Below, in pieces: positions 10,158 to 21,064 of a stretch of DNA of 64,000 nt. A program made the position numbers and the translations under genes. Every line of letters starts with the position of its first letter. Position 1 is the first letter of the stretch. Origin of the DNA: Isosphaeraceae bacterium EP7 (GTDB lineage: Bacteria > Planctomycetota > Planctomycetia > Isosphaerales > Isosphaeraceae). The stretch covers positions 5,467,174 through 5,531,173 of the forward strand of contig CP151667.1 in NCBI GenBank assembly GCA_038400315.1, given 5' to 3'. The notes under the pieces were generated by a model. It was not told the origin of the DNA and searched no databases. It saw only the letters and a list, made by a program, of their open reading frames with translations.

Positions 10158-11402
10158 ATGACGCGTCGTCGTCGCCCCGGTTTCACGCTGATCGAATTGC
10201 TGGTTGTGATCAGCATCATCGGCGTGCTGATGGGCCTGCTTCTGCCCGCCGTGCAGGCGGCGCGTAAGGCGGCCCGCAAGATGCAGTGCGCCAACAACAT
10301 CCGCCAGGTCGGCCTCGGCCTGATCGGATTCATGAACGCCAAGAATTACCTGCCCAACTCCGGCACCTACGGCGAGCCCGACGTCCCGGGAGCCACCTCG
10401 AACATCGCCGCCACCGCCTTCGGCACCTCCTTCGCTGGAACCGCCTCCGCAGGCGTCACCACGAAGGTCGACCAAGGCCCGCTCTATAGCTGGGTGGTGG
10501 ACTGCCTGCCTTACCTCGACAATCAGGACATGTACAACGCCTACAATCGTAGCCGCCTGTACTATGACACCGGCCTGGTCCGGGAGACGGGCTCCACGGT
10601 TCAGATCCCGTCCAACTTCACGGTGGCGAGCACCGCGATCAAGATCCTTCAGTGCCCCGACGACGACACGCTGGCCGAAGGTCAGGGCAATCTCTCCTAC
10701 GTGGTCAACGGCGGCTTCTCCCGCTGGCACTATCCGGCCGCCTTCACCGCCGCCGACAACGCCACGGTCGGCTGGGTTGGTGGTGCGCTCGGCGATGGCT
10801 CGCCCGGCCCGGCTCCCACCTGGGGCCAGAAGGGTGTTGCTGAACGCCTGGGCGTGATGTTCCTCGGCTCGTCCTCGGGTCGTGCCCCTTGGGACGTCCG
10901 CACGACTCCCAGCAGCATCATCGACGGCACGAGCACGACCGTCCTGGCCAGCGAGAATCGCGCCGCCGGTTACTCACCCCAGATCTTCGGCTCGACCGTC
11001 TCCCTGGCCTCGAACTGGGCGACCCCTCACCCGAACTATGTCACGTTCATCGGGTCGGGCAGGATTTGCCCCGGCGGCGTCTGCGACTTCACGGCCTCGG
11101 GCCTCATGGCCAGCAACACGGGCACCGGCGGCCAGCAGATGGACGGGCCCGCCTGGTCGTTCGCCAACAAGTCGGGCACGAACGAGAACATCAACGGGTC
11201 GCTGACCGCCTCCGACGGCCGTTACCCCTATCCCACGAGCTATCACTCTGGCGGCGTGAACGTCGTGATGTGCGACGGCTCGGTTCGCTACGTCAATGAC
11301 ACCATCGACGGCAGCGTCTGGGCCAAGGTCCTCTCGCCCGCCGGCAGCAAGCTCCCCGTCATCAAGCAGCTCCCGGTCGATGCCGACGCCATCGGCAACT
11401 GA
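10158..11402 (+). CDS. DUF1559 domain-containing pseudopilin-like protein, copy 1
   Basis: A 414-residue planctomycete DUF1559 protein. The N terminus is a type IV prepilin signal (basic start, PGFTLIELLVVISIIGVL, Glu at mature position 5), followed by the family-typical segment with CANNIRQVGLGL. The C terminus carries the other family signature, HSGGVNVVMCDGSVRYVND at about residues 363-381. Such proteins are abundant in Planctomycetes and are thought to be exported and assembled at the cell surface, but no molecular role is proven. Start ATG 10158 has GAAAGG 7 nt upstream. A near-copy follows 216 bp downstream, and a strong hairpin terminator lies between them, so the two are probably separate transcripts. 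Confidence 0.93.
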   Translation: MTRRRRPGFTLIELLVVISIIGVLMGLLLPAVQAARKAARKMQCANNIRQVGLGLIGFMNAKNYLPNSGTYGEPDVPGATSNIAATAFGTSFAGTASAGVTTKVDQGPLYSWVVDCLPYLDNQDMYNAYNRSRLYYDTGLVRETGSTVQIPSNFTVASTAIKILQCPDDDTLAEGQGNLSYVVNGGFSRWHYPAAFTAADNATVGWVGGALGDGSPGPAPTWGQKGVAERLGVMFLGSSSGRAPWDVRTTPSSIIDGTSTTVLASENRAAGYSPQIFGSTVSLASNWATPHPNYVTFIGSGRICPGGVCDFTASGLMASNTGTGGQQMDGPAWSFANKSGTNENINGSLTASDGRYPYPTSYHSGGVNVVMCDGSVRYVNDTIDGSVWAKVLSPAGSKLPVIKQLPVDADAIGN

Positions 11403-11434
11403 TCCGGATGAAATTTAAACTCGATTGATCTTCA

Positions 11435-11471
11435 GAACCCCGGCACGATCTCCATGATCGTGCCGGGGTTC
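11435..11471 (+). terminator. Intrinsic terminator after DUF1559 copy 1
   Basis: A perfect 15-bp inverted repeat (11435-11449 with 11457-11471) closes a 7-nt loop, 32 bp after the stop codon. The downstream side is only weakly T-rich (TTCCTT). Confidence 0.7.
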
Positions 11472-11618
11472 CTTGCGTCAATGCTTGCACCCATTGACGC
11501 TCGCACTCGTACAGGGAAAACTAACTCGACGGTGGAATTCGGGCTCAGGACCACTCGACTTGCCGCCCAATAAAATCGCGGTTCTCTTGGTCTTCAACCT
11601 CTCTCGGAAGGACCAGCC

Positions 11619-12875
11619 ATGACGCGTCGTCGTCGCCCCGGTTTCACGCTGATCGAGTTGCTGGTTGTGATCAGCATCATCGGCGTGTTGATGGGCCTGC
11701 TCCTGCCCGCCGTGCAGTCGTCACGCAGGGCGGCCCGCAAGGCGCAGTGCGCCAACAACATCCGCCAGGTTGGCATCGGCCTGATTGGCTTCATGAACGC
11801 CAAGGGCTATCTGCCCAACGCCGGCACGTTCGGCGAAGCGGATGTGATCGGCGAGCATTCCAACATCGAAGGATCCTTGTATGGATCGAACTTCGGGGGA
11901 TCGGCCACCGGTGGCAACTCGACCAAGGTTGACCAGGGCCCGCTCTTCAGTTGGGTCGTCGACTGCCTGCCGTACTTCGATGAGCAGGGACTGTACAACT
12001 CATTCAATCGCAACCGCCTCTACTTTGACAAAGGCGCGATGCGTGAGCTGTCATCGGTCCAGTCGCCCTCGAATGCCATCGTCTCGAGCACGACGATCTC
12101 GGTCCTCCAGTGTCCCGATGACGACACACTCGTTCTGGGCCAGGGGAACCTCTCCTACGTCGTCAACGGTGGATTTACCCTCTGGCACCACCCATCCACG
12201 CTTCCGCCCGACCCCAACAAGCCCCCTCGCTTGAACCAGATTGCGGGTTGGACGGGCAGCCAGCTCGGCGACGGCGTCCCAGGGCCCACCCCTTGGTGGG
12301 GCCAGAAGGGGATCTCCGAGCGCCTCGGCGTCATGTTCCTCGGCTCCAATACCGGCGGCTGCCCCTGGGACGCCCGCTCGAGTCCCACCAGCTTCATGGA
12401 CGGCTCGTCCACGACCGTCCTGGCGTCCGAAAACCGGGCGGCCGGATATTCCTCTCAAGTCCTCGGCTCGACCGGCGGCATCAGTTCGGGCTGGGCGAGC
12501 CCGCACCCGAACTACATGATGTTCATCGCGTCGGGCAAGATCTGCCAGAATGGCCTGTGCGATACCAGCCCCTATGGCCTCTCCGTGAACGTCGACGGCA
12601 ACGGCGGCCAGACCGATGGGCCCGCCTGGTCGATGGCCAACAAGGCGGGCACCTTCGAAAATATCAACGGGTCACTCACTGCGAGCGACGGCCGTTTCCC
12701 TTATCCGTCCAGCTATCATGCCGGCGGCGTGAATGTCGTCATGTGTGACGGCTCGGTCAGGTTCGTGAACGATAAAATCGACGGCACCGTCTGGGCCAAG
12801 ATCCTCTCGCCCGCCGGAAGCATGATCCCCGTCATCAAGCAGCTCCCGGTCGACTCCGACGCCATCGGAAATTGA
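11619..12875 (+). CDS. DUF1559 domain-containing pseudopilin-like protein, copy 2
   Basis: A 418-residue paralogue of the preceding gene with the same prepilin N terminus (PGFTLIELLVVISIIGVL) and the same C-terminal HAGGVNVVMCDGSVRFVND element. The two align over their full length with short insertions, for example near position 12190. The first 90 or so coding bases and the AAGGACCAG ribosome-binding region are almost identical at nucleotide level, pointing to tandem duplication with later divergence or gene conversion. Conserved Cys pairs in the middle (LQCPDDD and KICQNGLCD) occur in both copies. Probably cell-surface or pseudopilus related; the exact role is unknown. Confidence 0.93.
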   Translation: MTRRRRPGFTLIELLVVISIIGVLMGLLLPAVQSSRRAARKAQCANNIRQVGIGLIGFMNAKGYLPNAGTFGEADVIGEHSNIEGSLYGSNFGGSATGGNSTKVDQGPLFSWVVDCLPYFDEQGLYNSFNRNRLYFDKGAMRELSSVQSPSNAIVSSTTISVLQCPDDDTLVLGQGNLSYVVNGGFTLWHHPSTLPPDPNKPPRLNQIAGWTGSQLGDGVPGPTPWWGQKGISERLGVMFLGSNTGGCPWDARSSPTSFMDGSSTTVLASENRAAGYSSQVLGSTGGISSGWASPHPNYMMFIASGKICQNGLCDTSPYGLSVNVDGNGGQTDGPAWSMANKAGTFENINGSLTASDGRFPYPSSYHAGGVNVVMCDGSVRFVNDKIDGTVWAKILSPAGSMIPVIKQLPVDSDAIGN

Positions 12876-12966
12876 TCGGTCGAGTTCAGCCCCTACAAAC
12901 TCAGCGCCCCGGCACCGTGGCCACCACCGTGTCGGGCGTGCTTGTTTCGAAGCTTCACCCCTTTCC

Positions 12967-14052
12967 TCAGGCAACCGAGTCCGCCGCAGCCAACGTGCCG
13001 CAGGCCGCCTGGATGTCGGCACCCCCGGAATACCTGCGGACGACCGGCTGTCCGACGTACTTCGTCAAGGCATCGCGAAATGCCGCCATCTCTTTGGGGC
13101 CTGGAGCCTGGAAGGACCCCTTCGGGTCGGTTACGTCGATGAGGTCGATGCGCGTCGGCGTGTCGCCGATCAGTTCGCCCAGGGCTCGTGCATCGTCCTC
13201 GCCGACGTTGCGGCCGCCGATGCAGACGTAAGCGAGATTGATCCGCTGACGACGTGCCAGGGCGTGACGTCGCGCGGCGGCCATGACCTCGGCGGCCGAC
13301 CAACGGGCCGCGACCGGCACGAGTTCCCTGCGTTTCTCGTCGATGGCCGCCCCTAGGCTGATGGTCAGGCGATACTTGTGCCCCTCGGTCGTGTAGCGGT
13401 CGATCTCGGGGACGAGGCCGACGGTGCTGATCGTGATCGCGCGGGCTCCGATCGAGGCCCCGTAAGAGCAGCGGAACAGGTCGGCGGCGGCCATCACGCG
13501 GTCGTAGTTGGCCAGGGGCTCGCCCATCCCCATGAAGACGATTCCCGTGACCCGCCGGCCCTGGCTTTCCACCATGGATCGGGCCTGCAAGAACTGGTCG
13601 ACAATCTCCCAGGTCGCCAGGTTTCGCCTGACCTTCATCCGGGCCGTCGCGCAGAAGACACAGCCCATCGCGCACCCGACCTGAGACGACAGGCAGAGGC
13701 TCACCGCACCGATCTTGTGTAGCGGGATCAGGACCGTCTCCAGCGCCAGGCCATCGTTGGTCCCGAATCTGAGTTTCTGGAACCCGTCCAGGGGCGATGT
13801 CACCGACGCTTCAAGCCGCAGCCTCGGCAGCTCACCCGCCGCCAGACTCAGCACCTTGGGGACCTGGAATCGAGTTCCCCAGACCATTGGATCGAATTCT
13901 TCCCTCCCGACCACAGCACGAACCATGCGCCGTGCCGCCTCTTCGGTCACCCCCAGCGCCAGGCAACGCTCGATCATTCGTCCCGGCGTCTGGTCTCTTG
14001 GGTCGAGCACGGCAACTCCGCTCTCTGGAATCGTATGATTACGACCGGCCAT
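12967..14052 (-). CDS. rlmN: Dual-specificity rRNA/tRNA adenosine C2-methyltransferase RlmN
   Basis: A 361-residue radical SAM enzyme that methylates C2 of A2503 in 23S rRNA and of A37 in some tRNAs. The [4Fe-4S] cluster motif is CAMGCVFC, preceded seven residues earlier by the family's methyl-carrying region Cys (CLSSQVGC), and the second catalytic Cys near the C terminus is present in GGADIQAACGTL. GxGEP (MGMGEP) binds SAM. Length is typical of RlmN. It converges on the DUF1559 cluster, with its stop 92 bp from that of copy 2. The strictly kept Cys pair favours RlmN over Cfr, but the two cannot be fully separated by eye. Confidence 0.9.
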   Translation of the reverse strand: MAGRNHTIPESGVAVLDPRDQTPGRMIERCLALGVTEEAARRMVRAVVGREEFDPMVWGTRFQVPKVLSLAAGELPRLRLEASVTSPLDGFQKLRFGTNDGLALETVLIPLHKIGAVSLCLSSQVGCAMGCVFCATARMKVRRNLATWEIVDQFLQARSMVESQGRRVTGIVFMGMGEPLANYDRVMAAADLFRCSYGASIGARAITISTVGLVPEIDRYTTEGHKYRLTISLGAAIDEKRRELVPVAARWSAAEVMAAARRHALARRQRINLAYVCIGGRNVGEDDARALGELIGDTPTRIDLIDVTDPKGSFQAPGPKEMAAFRDALTKYVGQPVVRRYSGGADIQAACGTLAAADSVA

Positions 14053-14263
14053 CCGAGGATCGTCGTCTCAAGGATCTCGGAGGCCGGCCGAATGACTGAT
14101 CGAACGCATTTCCGTCAATAATTGAGGCCGGTCCCAGGTCGCCCGAAAAAAAAGGGGCGCAAACCATCCGGTCTTCTCGCTCGTAGAAGCTGAGTTGGCT
14201 GTTTCCCGAGGGAAGCGCCACCCAATGCGATTCTCTTAAAACGACCCCAGGAGTTCACTTCGC

Positions 14264-15838
<1,575 letters not shown>

Positions 15839-15877
15839 GTCAGACCAGGCTTCCGACAGTGCGGACGGGAGACGGGG

Positions 15878-15909
15878 CGGGCCCGGCGAGAGAATTCTCG
15901 CCGGGCCCG
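15878..15909 (+). terminator. Palindromic terminator after the DegP-type gene
   Basis: A perfect 32-bp inverted repeat centred on AGAATTCT, with very GC-rich arms, 39 bp downstream of the protease stop codon and upstream of the lipoprotein gene. There is little T-tail, so efficiency is uncertain. Confidence 0.65.
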
Positions 15910-15994
15910 TTCGCGTTGACCGTTCGGCACCGAACCGCTACCCTCTCGATCCGCCGGCCGGACTTGGACAGGCGGGCCTACCCGAGGAATGCGC

Positions 15995-16735
15995 ATGCGG
16001 GCGATGCTCAAGGTCACGGTCCTCAGCTTCCTGGGCCTGTTCGCGGCGGGCTGCGGCACCACCAAGGTGACCGGGACCGCGCGATCTGGCACCGAGCAGC
16101 TCCTGCTCACGAATGCCTGGGACACCGCGATCCAGAAGGTCGACTTCCGCCCCCTGACGGGCGTGCCGGTCTACCTGGACACCACCAACGCGATGGCGCA
16201 GGACCAGGGATGGGTCGTCTCGAGCCTCCGCCAGGCGATGCTCACCCAGGGCGTCCTGCTTCGCGCCAAGCCCGAGCAGGCCCAGTGGATCGTCGAGGCC
16301 CGCGTGGGCGCCTATGGCACCGACTCGTACAACTGGCTCGTCGGCGTGCCCCAGGTCACCATCCCGACGACCGTCACGGGCATGCCGGCCGGGACGATCC
16401 CCGAGATTCCGTTCATCAAGAAGAGCGACCAGCAGGCCGTGGCCAAGCTCGCCCTGTTCGCCTATGACCGGGGCTCGGGCCGTGTGACCTGGACGTCGGG
16501 CACGTCTCTGGGAACCGCCAACGCCAAGGACGTCTACCTGGGCTGGATCGGGCCGATCCAGTCGGGCACCATCCGCGGTGGGACCGAGTTCGTGGGTGTC
16601 AAGCTGCCCACGGCGGGCGATCTGCATGGGGGCACCGACGGGCCGGCTGCAAGCAAGGACGCCCTTCCCTTCAGCACGCCTGCGATCCGGACCCCCGCCA
16701 TCACCGGCGACACCGACTCGTTCTCGCCGCCATGA
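15995..16735 (+). CDS. Planctomycete lipoprotein of unknown function (DUF6655-like)
   Basis: A 246-residue predicted lipoprotein. A hydrophobic leader ends in the lipobox LFAAGC with Cys20, so the mature protein should be lipid-anchored in the envelope. The body has no enzyme motif that I recognise. The sequence resembles planctomycete proteins grouped as DUF6655, a family assignment made from memory. ATG 15995 is chosen because GAGGA (15984-15988) is 6 nt upstream; ATG 15989 would sit directly against it. The gene stands alone between the protease terminator and apt. Confidence 0.75.
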   Translation: MRAMLKVTVLSFLGLFAAGCGTTKVTGTARSGTEQLLLTNAWDTAIQKVDFRPLTGVPVYLDTTNAMAQDQGWVVSSLRQAMLTQGVLLRAKPEQAQWIVEARVGAYGTDSYNWLVGVPQVTIPTTVTGMPAGTIPEIPFIKKSDQQAVAKLALFAYDRGSGRVTWTSGTSLGTANAKDVYLGWIGPIQSGTIRGGTEFVGVKLPTAGDLHGGTDGPAASKDALPFSTPAIRTPAITGDTDSFSPP

Positions 16736-16859
16736 TCGCCCGGATTCGGCCACGGCCTACCCCCATCGACCCGGAGTGGGTGCACAATGGGCCCGATTCG
16801 GTTATAACGGGCAGGTCCAATGCGGGACGACCCCGCTCGGGCCATGTCCGGAGCCGCCC

Positions 16860-17393
16860 ATGACCCCGCCCGCCTCCCAGGTTGATCCTCGCGACTTTAT
16901 CCGCGATGTCCCCGACTTTCCCAAGCCGGGCATCCTCTTCAAAGACATCACCCCGCTGCTGTCTGACCCGGCCGCCTTCGCCGCCGTCATCGACGGCCTG
17001 GCCGAGGCATTCAAAGACCGCCATATTGACGGAGTGGCCGCGGCCGAAGCCCGCGGGTTCATCTTCGGAGCTCCCCTGGCGCTCAAGCTCGGCGTCGCCT
17101 TCATCCCGATTCGCAAGCCGGGCAAACTTCCCTTTCAGAAGATCTCCCACAAGTACGACCTCGAATACGGGTCGGACCAGGTCGAGATGCATTCCGACGC
17201 CGTGAGCAAGGGTCAGAAGATCCTCCTCCTCGACGACGTCCTGGCCACCGGCGGCACGATGAAGGCCTGCCACAACCTGGTCTCCGACGCAGGCGGCGAG
17301 GTGGTCGCCTGCGCCTTCGTCGTCGAGCTGGCCTTCCTGGAAGGGCGTTCCAAGCTCGAGCCCTGCGAGATCTTCAGCTTGATCTCCTACTGA
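16860..17393 (+). CDS. apt: Adenine phosphoribosyltransferase
   Basis: A 177-residue purine salvage enzyme that makes AMP from adenine and PRPP. The PRPP-binding motif ILLLDDVLATGGT is present at about residues 122-134, along with the Apt-specific N terminus (RDVPDFPKPGILFKDITPLL) and AEARGFIFG. Length and domain match bacterial Apt closely. ATG 16860 gives the normal Apt N terminus, while a longer frame upstream lacks any homology. It stands 139 bp ahead of the carotenoid-type desaturase. Confidence 0.95.
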   Translation: MTPPASQVDPRDFIRDVPDFPKPGILFKDITPLLSDPAAFAAVIDGLAEAFKDRHIDGVAAAEARGFIFGAPLALKLGVAFIPIRKPGKLPFQKISHKYDLEYGSDQVEMHSDAVSKGQKILLLDDVLATGGTMKACHNLVSDAGGEVVACAFVVELAFLEGRSKLEPCEIFSLISY

Positions 17394-17531
17394 TCCGACG
17401 TCGGTCCTGTCGGACGCGGAGAGGACCGGGCCCGCATGAGGCCCGGCCCTTCGGGGGTAGCCGATTGCGTTCTCGTGCCTAGACTCAACTGGGTTGAATG
17501 CAAAGGGCGTTGCGACGGGAGCGATCGACAG

Positions 17532-19061
17532 ATGGACCACAGACGGGTCGTGGTCATCGGCGCGGGAATCGGCGGGCTCTCGGCGGCCCTTGAACTCCGA
17601 CGGCGCGGGTATGAGGTCACCGTCCTGGAGCGCCACCCGTACGTCGGCGGCAAGGCCCGAGAACGCCACGAGGCGGGGTTCCGCTGGGACGAAGGGCCGA
17701 GCATCGTCGTGATGCCCTGGGTCTATCGGACCTTGTTCGAGGCGAGCGGGCTCGATCCGGACGCCTACTTGCCGATGGATCGGCTCGATCCCGCCTTCCG
17801 CGTGGTCCTCACCGACGGCACCGACCTGACCATCCCGGCCGACGAGAAAGGGCTCTGCGACGCCTTCTCCGAGATCGACCCGGTCGACGGCCAGGCCTTG
17901 CGCGGCTTCCTGGAGAAGCTCGACCGATTCGCCGCCCTCATCGGTCACGCCTACTGCGACCGTCAGCTGGAGAGCTGGGGGCAGGTGATGCTCTCCCCCC
18001 TGCTCCTCTCCGCCGCGCTCATCTCCCCGCGTCAGTCCTACGCCGCCGAGATCGACAAGACGTTCCGGTCGAAGGCGATTCGCGAGTTGCTCTACGGCTT
18101 CCCGACCTATTCGGGGTTCGACCCCAAGCGGGCGCCCGCCTCGCTGACGATCATCCCCTGGACGATCATACGCGAGGGGGTCTGGTATCCGCGATCCGGG
18201 GGCATCGCCGCGATCCCGCAGGCGATTGCCCGCGCCTGCCGCGACGTCGGCGTCGAGATCGTCAACGGCGTGGAGGTCGAGGCGATCGAGCTCTCCGCCG
18301 CGGGCCATGTCGTGGGGGTCGCCACGTCGGCGGGCCGGTTCCCGGCTGCCGGGGTCGTCTCCAATGGCGACTACGTGAACACCCATCGCCTGCTGCGCGG
18401 CGGCAAGGGGTTTGGCAAGGAAGTCGAGTCGCTGCGAGCGGGCAAGGCGGAGCCTTCGAGCTCATTCTTCACGATCGAACTGGGCTGTGACCGGACCTGG
18501 GACAACCTGGCCCATCACCTGCTCGTGCTGACCCCGGGCTCCGACCGCGTCTATGACGAACTCTTCGAACGTGGCCAGTATCCGACCGATCCGCCGATCT
18601 ACGTGAACGCGACCAGCGTGACCGACAAGGCCGACGCGATCGAAGGGGGATCGAACCCGTTCATCGTCATCGGTGCCCCCCCATTGCGGACCGAGGATCA
18701 GGCGGCCGATCGCGAGTTCGAGGCGCGTTATGCCGACCAGCTTCTGGCCAGGCTCGAAGGGGTAGGCCTGACCGGCTTGCGGGCGTCCGCTGTCACCCGC
18801 CAGATCAAGGGGCCGACTGACTGGCGCGACGACTTCAACGCGTTCAGGGGGGCCATCTACGGCTTGGGCAACAAGCACAATATCCTCGGCGGTAGCTTCC
18901 GCCCGCTCGTCTACCGGAAGGATGTTCCGGGGCTCTACTTCGTGGGGGGTGGCGTACAGCCTGGCGCGGGGATGCCGATGGTGGTTCAGAGTGGCAAGAT
19001 CGTCGCGGACCGCCTTGCCCGCGACTTCCCCGTCTCGGCCCCATCGGTCGCACGACGTTGA
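17532..19061 (+). CDS. Phytoene/diapophytoene desaturase family FAD oxidoreductase (CrtI/CrtN-like)
   Basis: A 509-residue FAD-dependent amine-oxidase fold enzyme of the CrtI/CrtN/CrtP group. The N terminus has the dinucleotide fold VVVIGAGIGGLSAALEL and the family extension ERHPYVGGKA. The C terminus has GLYFVGGGVQPGAGMPMVVQ, the second FAD-contact motif of carotenoid desaturases. It starts a tight cluster: a family 2 glycosyltransferase 10 bp later, an acyltransferase overlapping by 4 bp, and a membrane glycosyltransferase. That set resembles the late steps of glycosylated, acylated C30 carotenoid synthesis (staphyloxanthin-like CrtN/P, CrtQ, CrtO). Whether it desaturates or oxidises a methyl end group cannot be told by eye. 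No prenyl or squalene synthase gene is in the window. Confidence 0.87.
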   Translation: MDHRRVVVIGAGIGGLSAALELRRRGYEVTVLERHPYVGGKARERHEAGFRWDEGPSIVVMPWVYRTLFEASGLDPDAYLPMDRLDPAFRVVLTDGTDLTIPADEKGLCDAFSEIDPVDGQALRGFLEKLDRFAALIGHAYCDRQLESWGQVMLSPLLLSAALISPRQSYAAEIDKTFRSKAIRELLYGFPTYSGFDPKRAPASLTIIPWTIIREGVWYPRSGGIAAIPQAIARACRDVGVEIVNGVEVEAIELSAAGHVVGVATSAGRFPAAGVVSNGDYVNTHRLLRGGKGFGKEVESLRAGKAEPSSSFFTIELGCDRTWDNLAHHLLVLTPGSDRVYDELFERGQYPTDPPIYVNATSVTDKADAIEGGSNPFIVIGAPPLRTEDQAADREFEARYADQLLARLEGVGLTGLRASAVTRQIKGPTDWRDDFNAFRGAIYGLGNKHNILGGSFRPLVYRKDVPGLYFVGGGVQPGAGMPMVVQSGKIVADRLARDFPVSAPSVARR

Positions 19062-19071
19062 GGCTCGCCCG

Positions 19072-20244
19072 ATGAGCCTCGTCTGGATTCTTGCCGTCCT
19101 GGCGGCACTTGCGGTTTGCCTCGCCTGGTCGTGCCTCGCCGCACGTCTCATCGGCCGTCGACATGCCTACGCGTTCCTGGGCCCTGATTCGACGACGGTT
19201 GACCAACCGCCGAGGATCGACGCGATCATCCCGGCACGCGACGAGGAAGAACATCTCGAGGCGACGCTGCGGGGGCTGGCCTCGCAGGACTTTCCGGACC
19301 TAGCCATGATTGTTGTCGACGACCAGTCGAGCGACAGGACGGCCAAGATCGCGGAGTCGCTCGCGGATCGCCTTGGCGCGCCGATCCGTCTGGTTCGTGG
19401 CGTCGAGCGTCCGGCCGGCTGGGTGGGCAAGACCTGGGCAGTGCATCAGGGGGTCGAGACGTCGACGGCGGACTGGATCTGGTTCGTCGACGCCGACATG
19501 ACTCTGCACCCTCGGGCCCTGGCGACCGCCATGAACCTGGCTCGCTTGCATGGGTCCGACTGCGTCTCGCTCTTCCCCAGGCCGGTCTGTCGGACCTTCT
19601 GGCAGGCGACGATCGCGACTTCGTTCCTGCAGATCCTGGCCCAGCTTTATCCGTTCGACCGGGTCAACGATCCCTCAAATCCCGAGGCCGTCGCCGCCGG
19701 CGGGTTCATCCTGGTTCGCCGGTCGGTTTACCTTGATATCGGCGGTCACGAGTCGGTTCGCGGCGAGATCGTCGAAGACATCCAGCTCGCGCGGCGGATC
19801 AAGCGGGGGGGCTTCCGCCTGACGGTCGCCCTGGCCCCCGAGCTGGCCAGGACCCATATGTACGGCAGCCTGGCGGCGATCGGGCGTGGACTGCGCAAGA
19901 ACGCGTATGCCGGCATGGACTATATCTTCTACAAGTTTGCGTTCGGCCTGATCTTCGGGGTGTTGATGGCCTGGACCCCGCTCGTCACGCTGGTTGCCGG
20001 TCTCGGATTCGGGAACCTTGTGCTCATCGGGCTGGGTGCCTGGGGGATGCTGGCTCAGGCCGCGGCCAGTTATCCGACGACGCGATTCCTTGGCGTCTCT
20101 CCCCTGTATGCATTCGCATTCCCGGCGGGAATCTCGGCCTACATGGCCATCGCCGCGTCGAGCGTCTGGCAGTACCATCGTGGCGGGACGGTCTGGAAAG
20201 GCCGGCGGTTCGAAGCGACGCACGATGAGTTGGGGGCGCGATGA
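19072..20244 (+). CDS. Family 2 glycosyltransferase, membrane-bound (CrtQ/HpnB-like)
   Basis: A 390-residue glycosyltransferase. There is one N-terminal membrane helix (about residues 2-25), then a GT-A catalytic domain with VVDDQSSDRT, the metal-binding DAD (WFVDADMTLH) at about residues 141-143, and EDIQLARRIKRGG as the acceptor-side motif. Two or three C-terminal membrane helices follow (about 285-365). The architecture matches carotenoid glycosyltransferase CrtQ and the hopanoid-linked HpnB group. It starts 10 bp after the desaturase and its stop overlaps the start of the acyltransferase (ATGA), so the three are co-translated. The expected role is sugar transfer to an oxidised terpenoid end group. 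Confidence 0.85.
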   Translation: MSLVWILAVLAALAVCLAWSCLAARLIGRRHAYAFLGPDSTTVDQPPRIDAIIPARDEEEHLEATLRGLASQDFPDLAMIVVDDQSSDRTAKIAESLADRLGAPIRLVRGVERPAGWVGKTWAVHQGVETSTADWIWFVDADMTLHPRALATAMNLARLHGSDCVSLFPRPVCRTFWQATIATSFLQILAQLYPFDRVNDPSNPEAVAAGGFILVRRSVYLDIGGHESVRGEIVEDIQLARRIKRGGFRLTVALAPELARTHMYGSLAAIGRGLRKNAYAGMDYIFYKFAFGLIFGVLMAWTPLVTLVAGLGFGNLVLIGLGAWGMLAQAAASYPTTRFLGVSPLYAFAFPAGISAYMAIAASSVWQYHRGGTVWKGRRFEATHDELGAR

Positions 20245-21005
20245 AACCCGGCGAGGAGGCCCGGATCATCCGAGCCGATAAGAGGGGCTGGCCCCGCCTG
20301 GCCGTGCACTCGATGATCGTCGGCAGGATGCGCAAGGGCCTGTTCCGGGTCAGGGCGCAAGGCCTGGAACGGCTGCGGGCCTCGATGGATGCGGAGCCCG
20401 GAGGGACGCTCTTCGTCGCAAATCACTCGTGCTGGTGGGACCTCTTCCTGGCCCACTACCTCAACGAGCAGGTCCCCGTTGACGGCTACGGCATGATGGA
20501 GCATGCAAATCTCAAGAGGTTTCGCTTCTTCAATCGGATCGGCGCATTCTCGGTCGACCGGGAAGATCTCGCCTCGGTCCGCGCATCGCTGGACTACACA
20601 TGCGAGCTGCTTGAACGCCCCCGATCGGGCGTCTGGATCTTCCCTCAAGGCAAGATCGTGGCCAATGACGCCCGGCCGCTCGACTTCCGGCCCGGGCTGA
20701 GGGCTCTCGTACGACGGGCGGGGCGGGTGCGGATCACCCCCGCGGCCTTGCGGTACGAATTCTGGCAGGACGAGAGGCCCGAGGCCTTCGTCCGATTCAG
20801 CGAACCCCGCTGGTACACTCGCGACGACCTGCCCCTGCTTCTCGGATCGGTCGAAGAACGCCTGATTGCCGAGCTGGATGCACTGAACGTCGACGTCCGA
20901 TCGCAGGAAGCCGGGCGTTTTACCACGCTGCTACAAGGTCGCGAGTCGATCAGCGAACGTTACGGCCGATTCGTGGCCGGTTTGCGCCGCGAGAGGCCGG
21001 GTTGA
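20241..21005 (+). CDS. Lysophospholipid/terpenoid acyltransferase (PlsC-like)
   Basis: A 254-residue acyltransferase of the PlsC superfamily. The catalytic HX4D motif is His62-Asp67 (NHSCWWD), and the acceptor motif IFPQGKI at about residues 133-139 replaces the usual FPEGTR. No clear membrane helix is seen, so it is probably peripheral. The start overlaps the glycosyltransferase stop by 4 bp, showing translational coupling. In the carotenoid context it most likely transfers a fatty acyl chain onto the glycosylated carotenoid, as CrtO does in staphyloxanthin synthesis. A general phospholipid role is the alternative. Confidence 0.85.
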   Translation: MKPGEEARIIRADKRGWPRLAVHSMIVGRMRKGLFRVRAQGLERLRASMDAEPGGTLFVANHSCWWDLFLAHYLNEQVPVDGYGMMEHANLKRFRFFNRIGAFSVDREDLASVRASLDYTCELLERPRSGVWIFPQGKIVANDARPLDFRPGLRALVRRAGRVRITPAALRYEFWQDERPEAFVRFSEPRWYTRDDLPLLLGSVEERLIAELDALNVDVRSQEAGRFTTLLQGRESISERYGRFVAGLRRERPG

Positions 21006-21064
21006 CCGGGCTCGCCCTTCGGCTACGATGCCGCGGGATCGAGGCCTGCGGAGGATGTGCTCGG

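Noticed and set aside
12893-12950. GC-rich partial inverted repeat between DUF1559 copy 2 and rlmN
   Set aside because: The arms do not pair well over more than a few bases, so I could not support a terminator.
16701-18386. Long minus-strand open frame across apt and the desaturase start
   Set aside because: It is antisense to two recognised genes, has no motif and no sensible start site.
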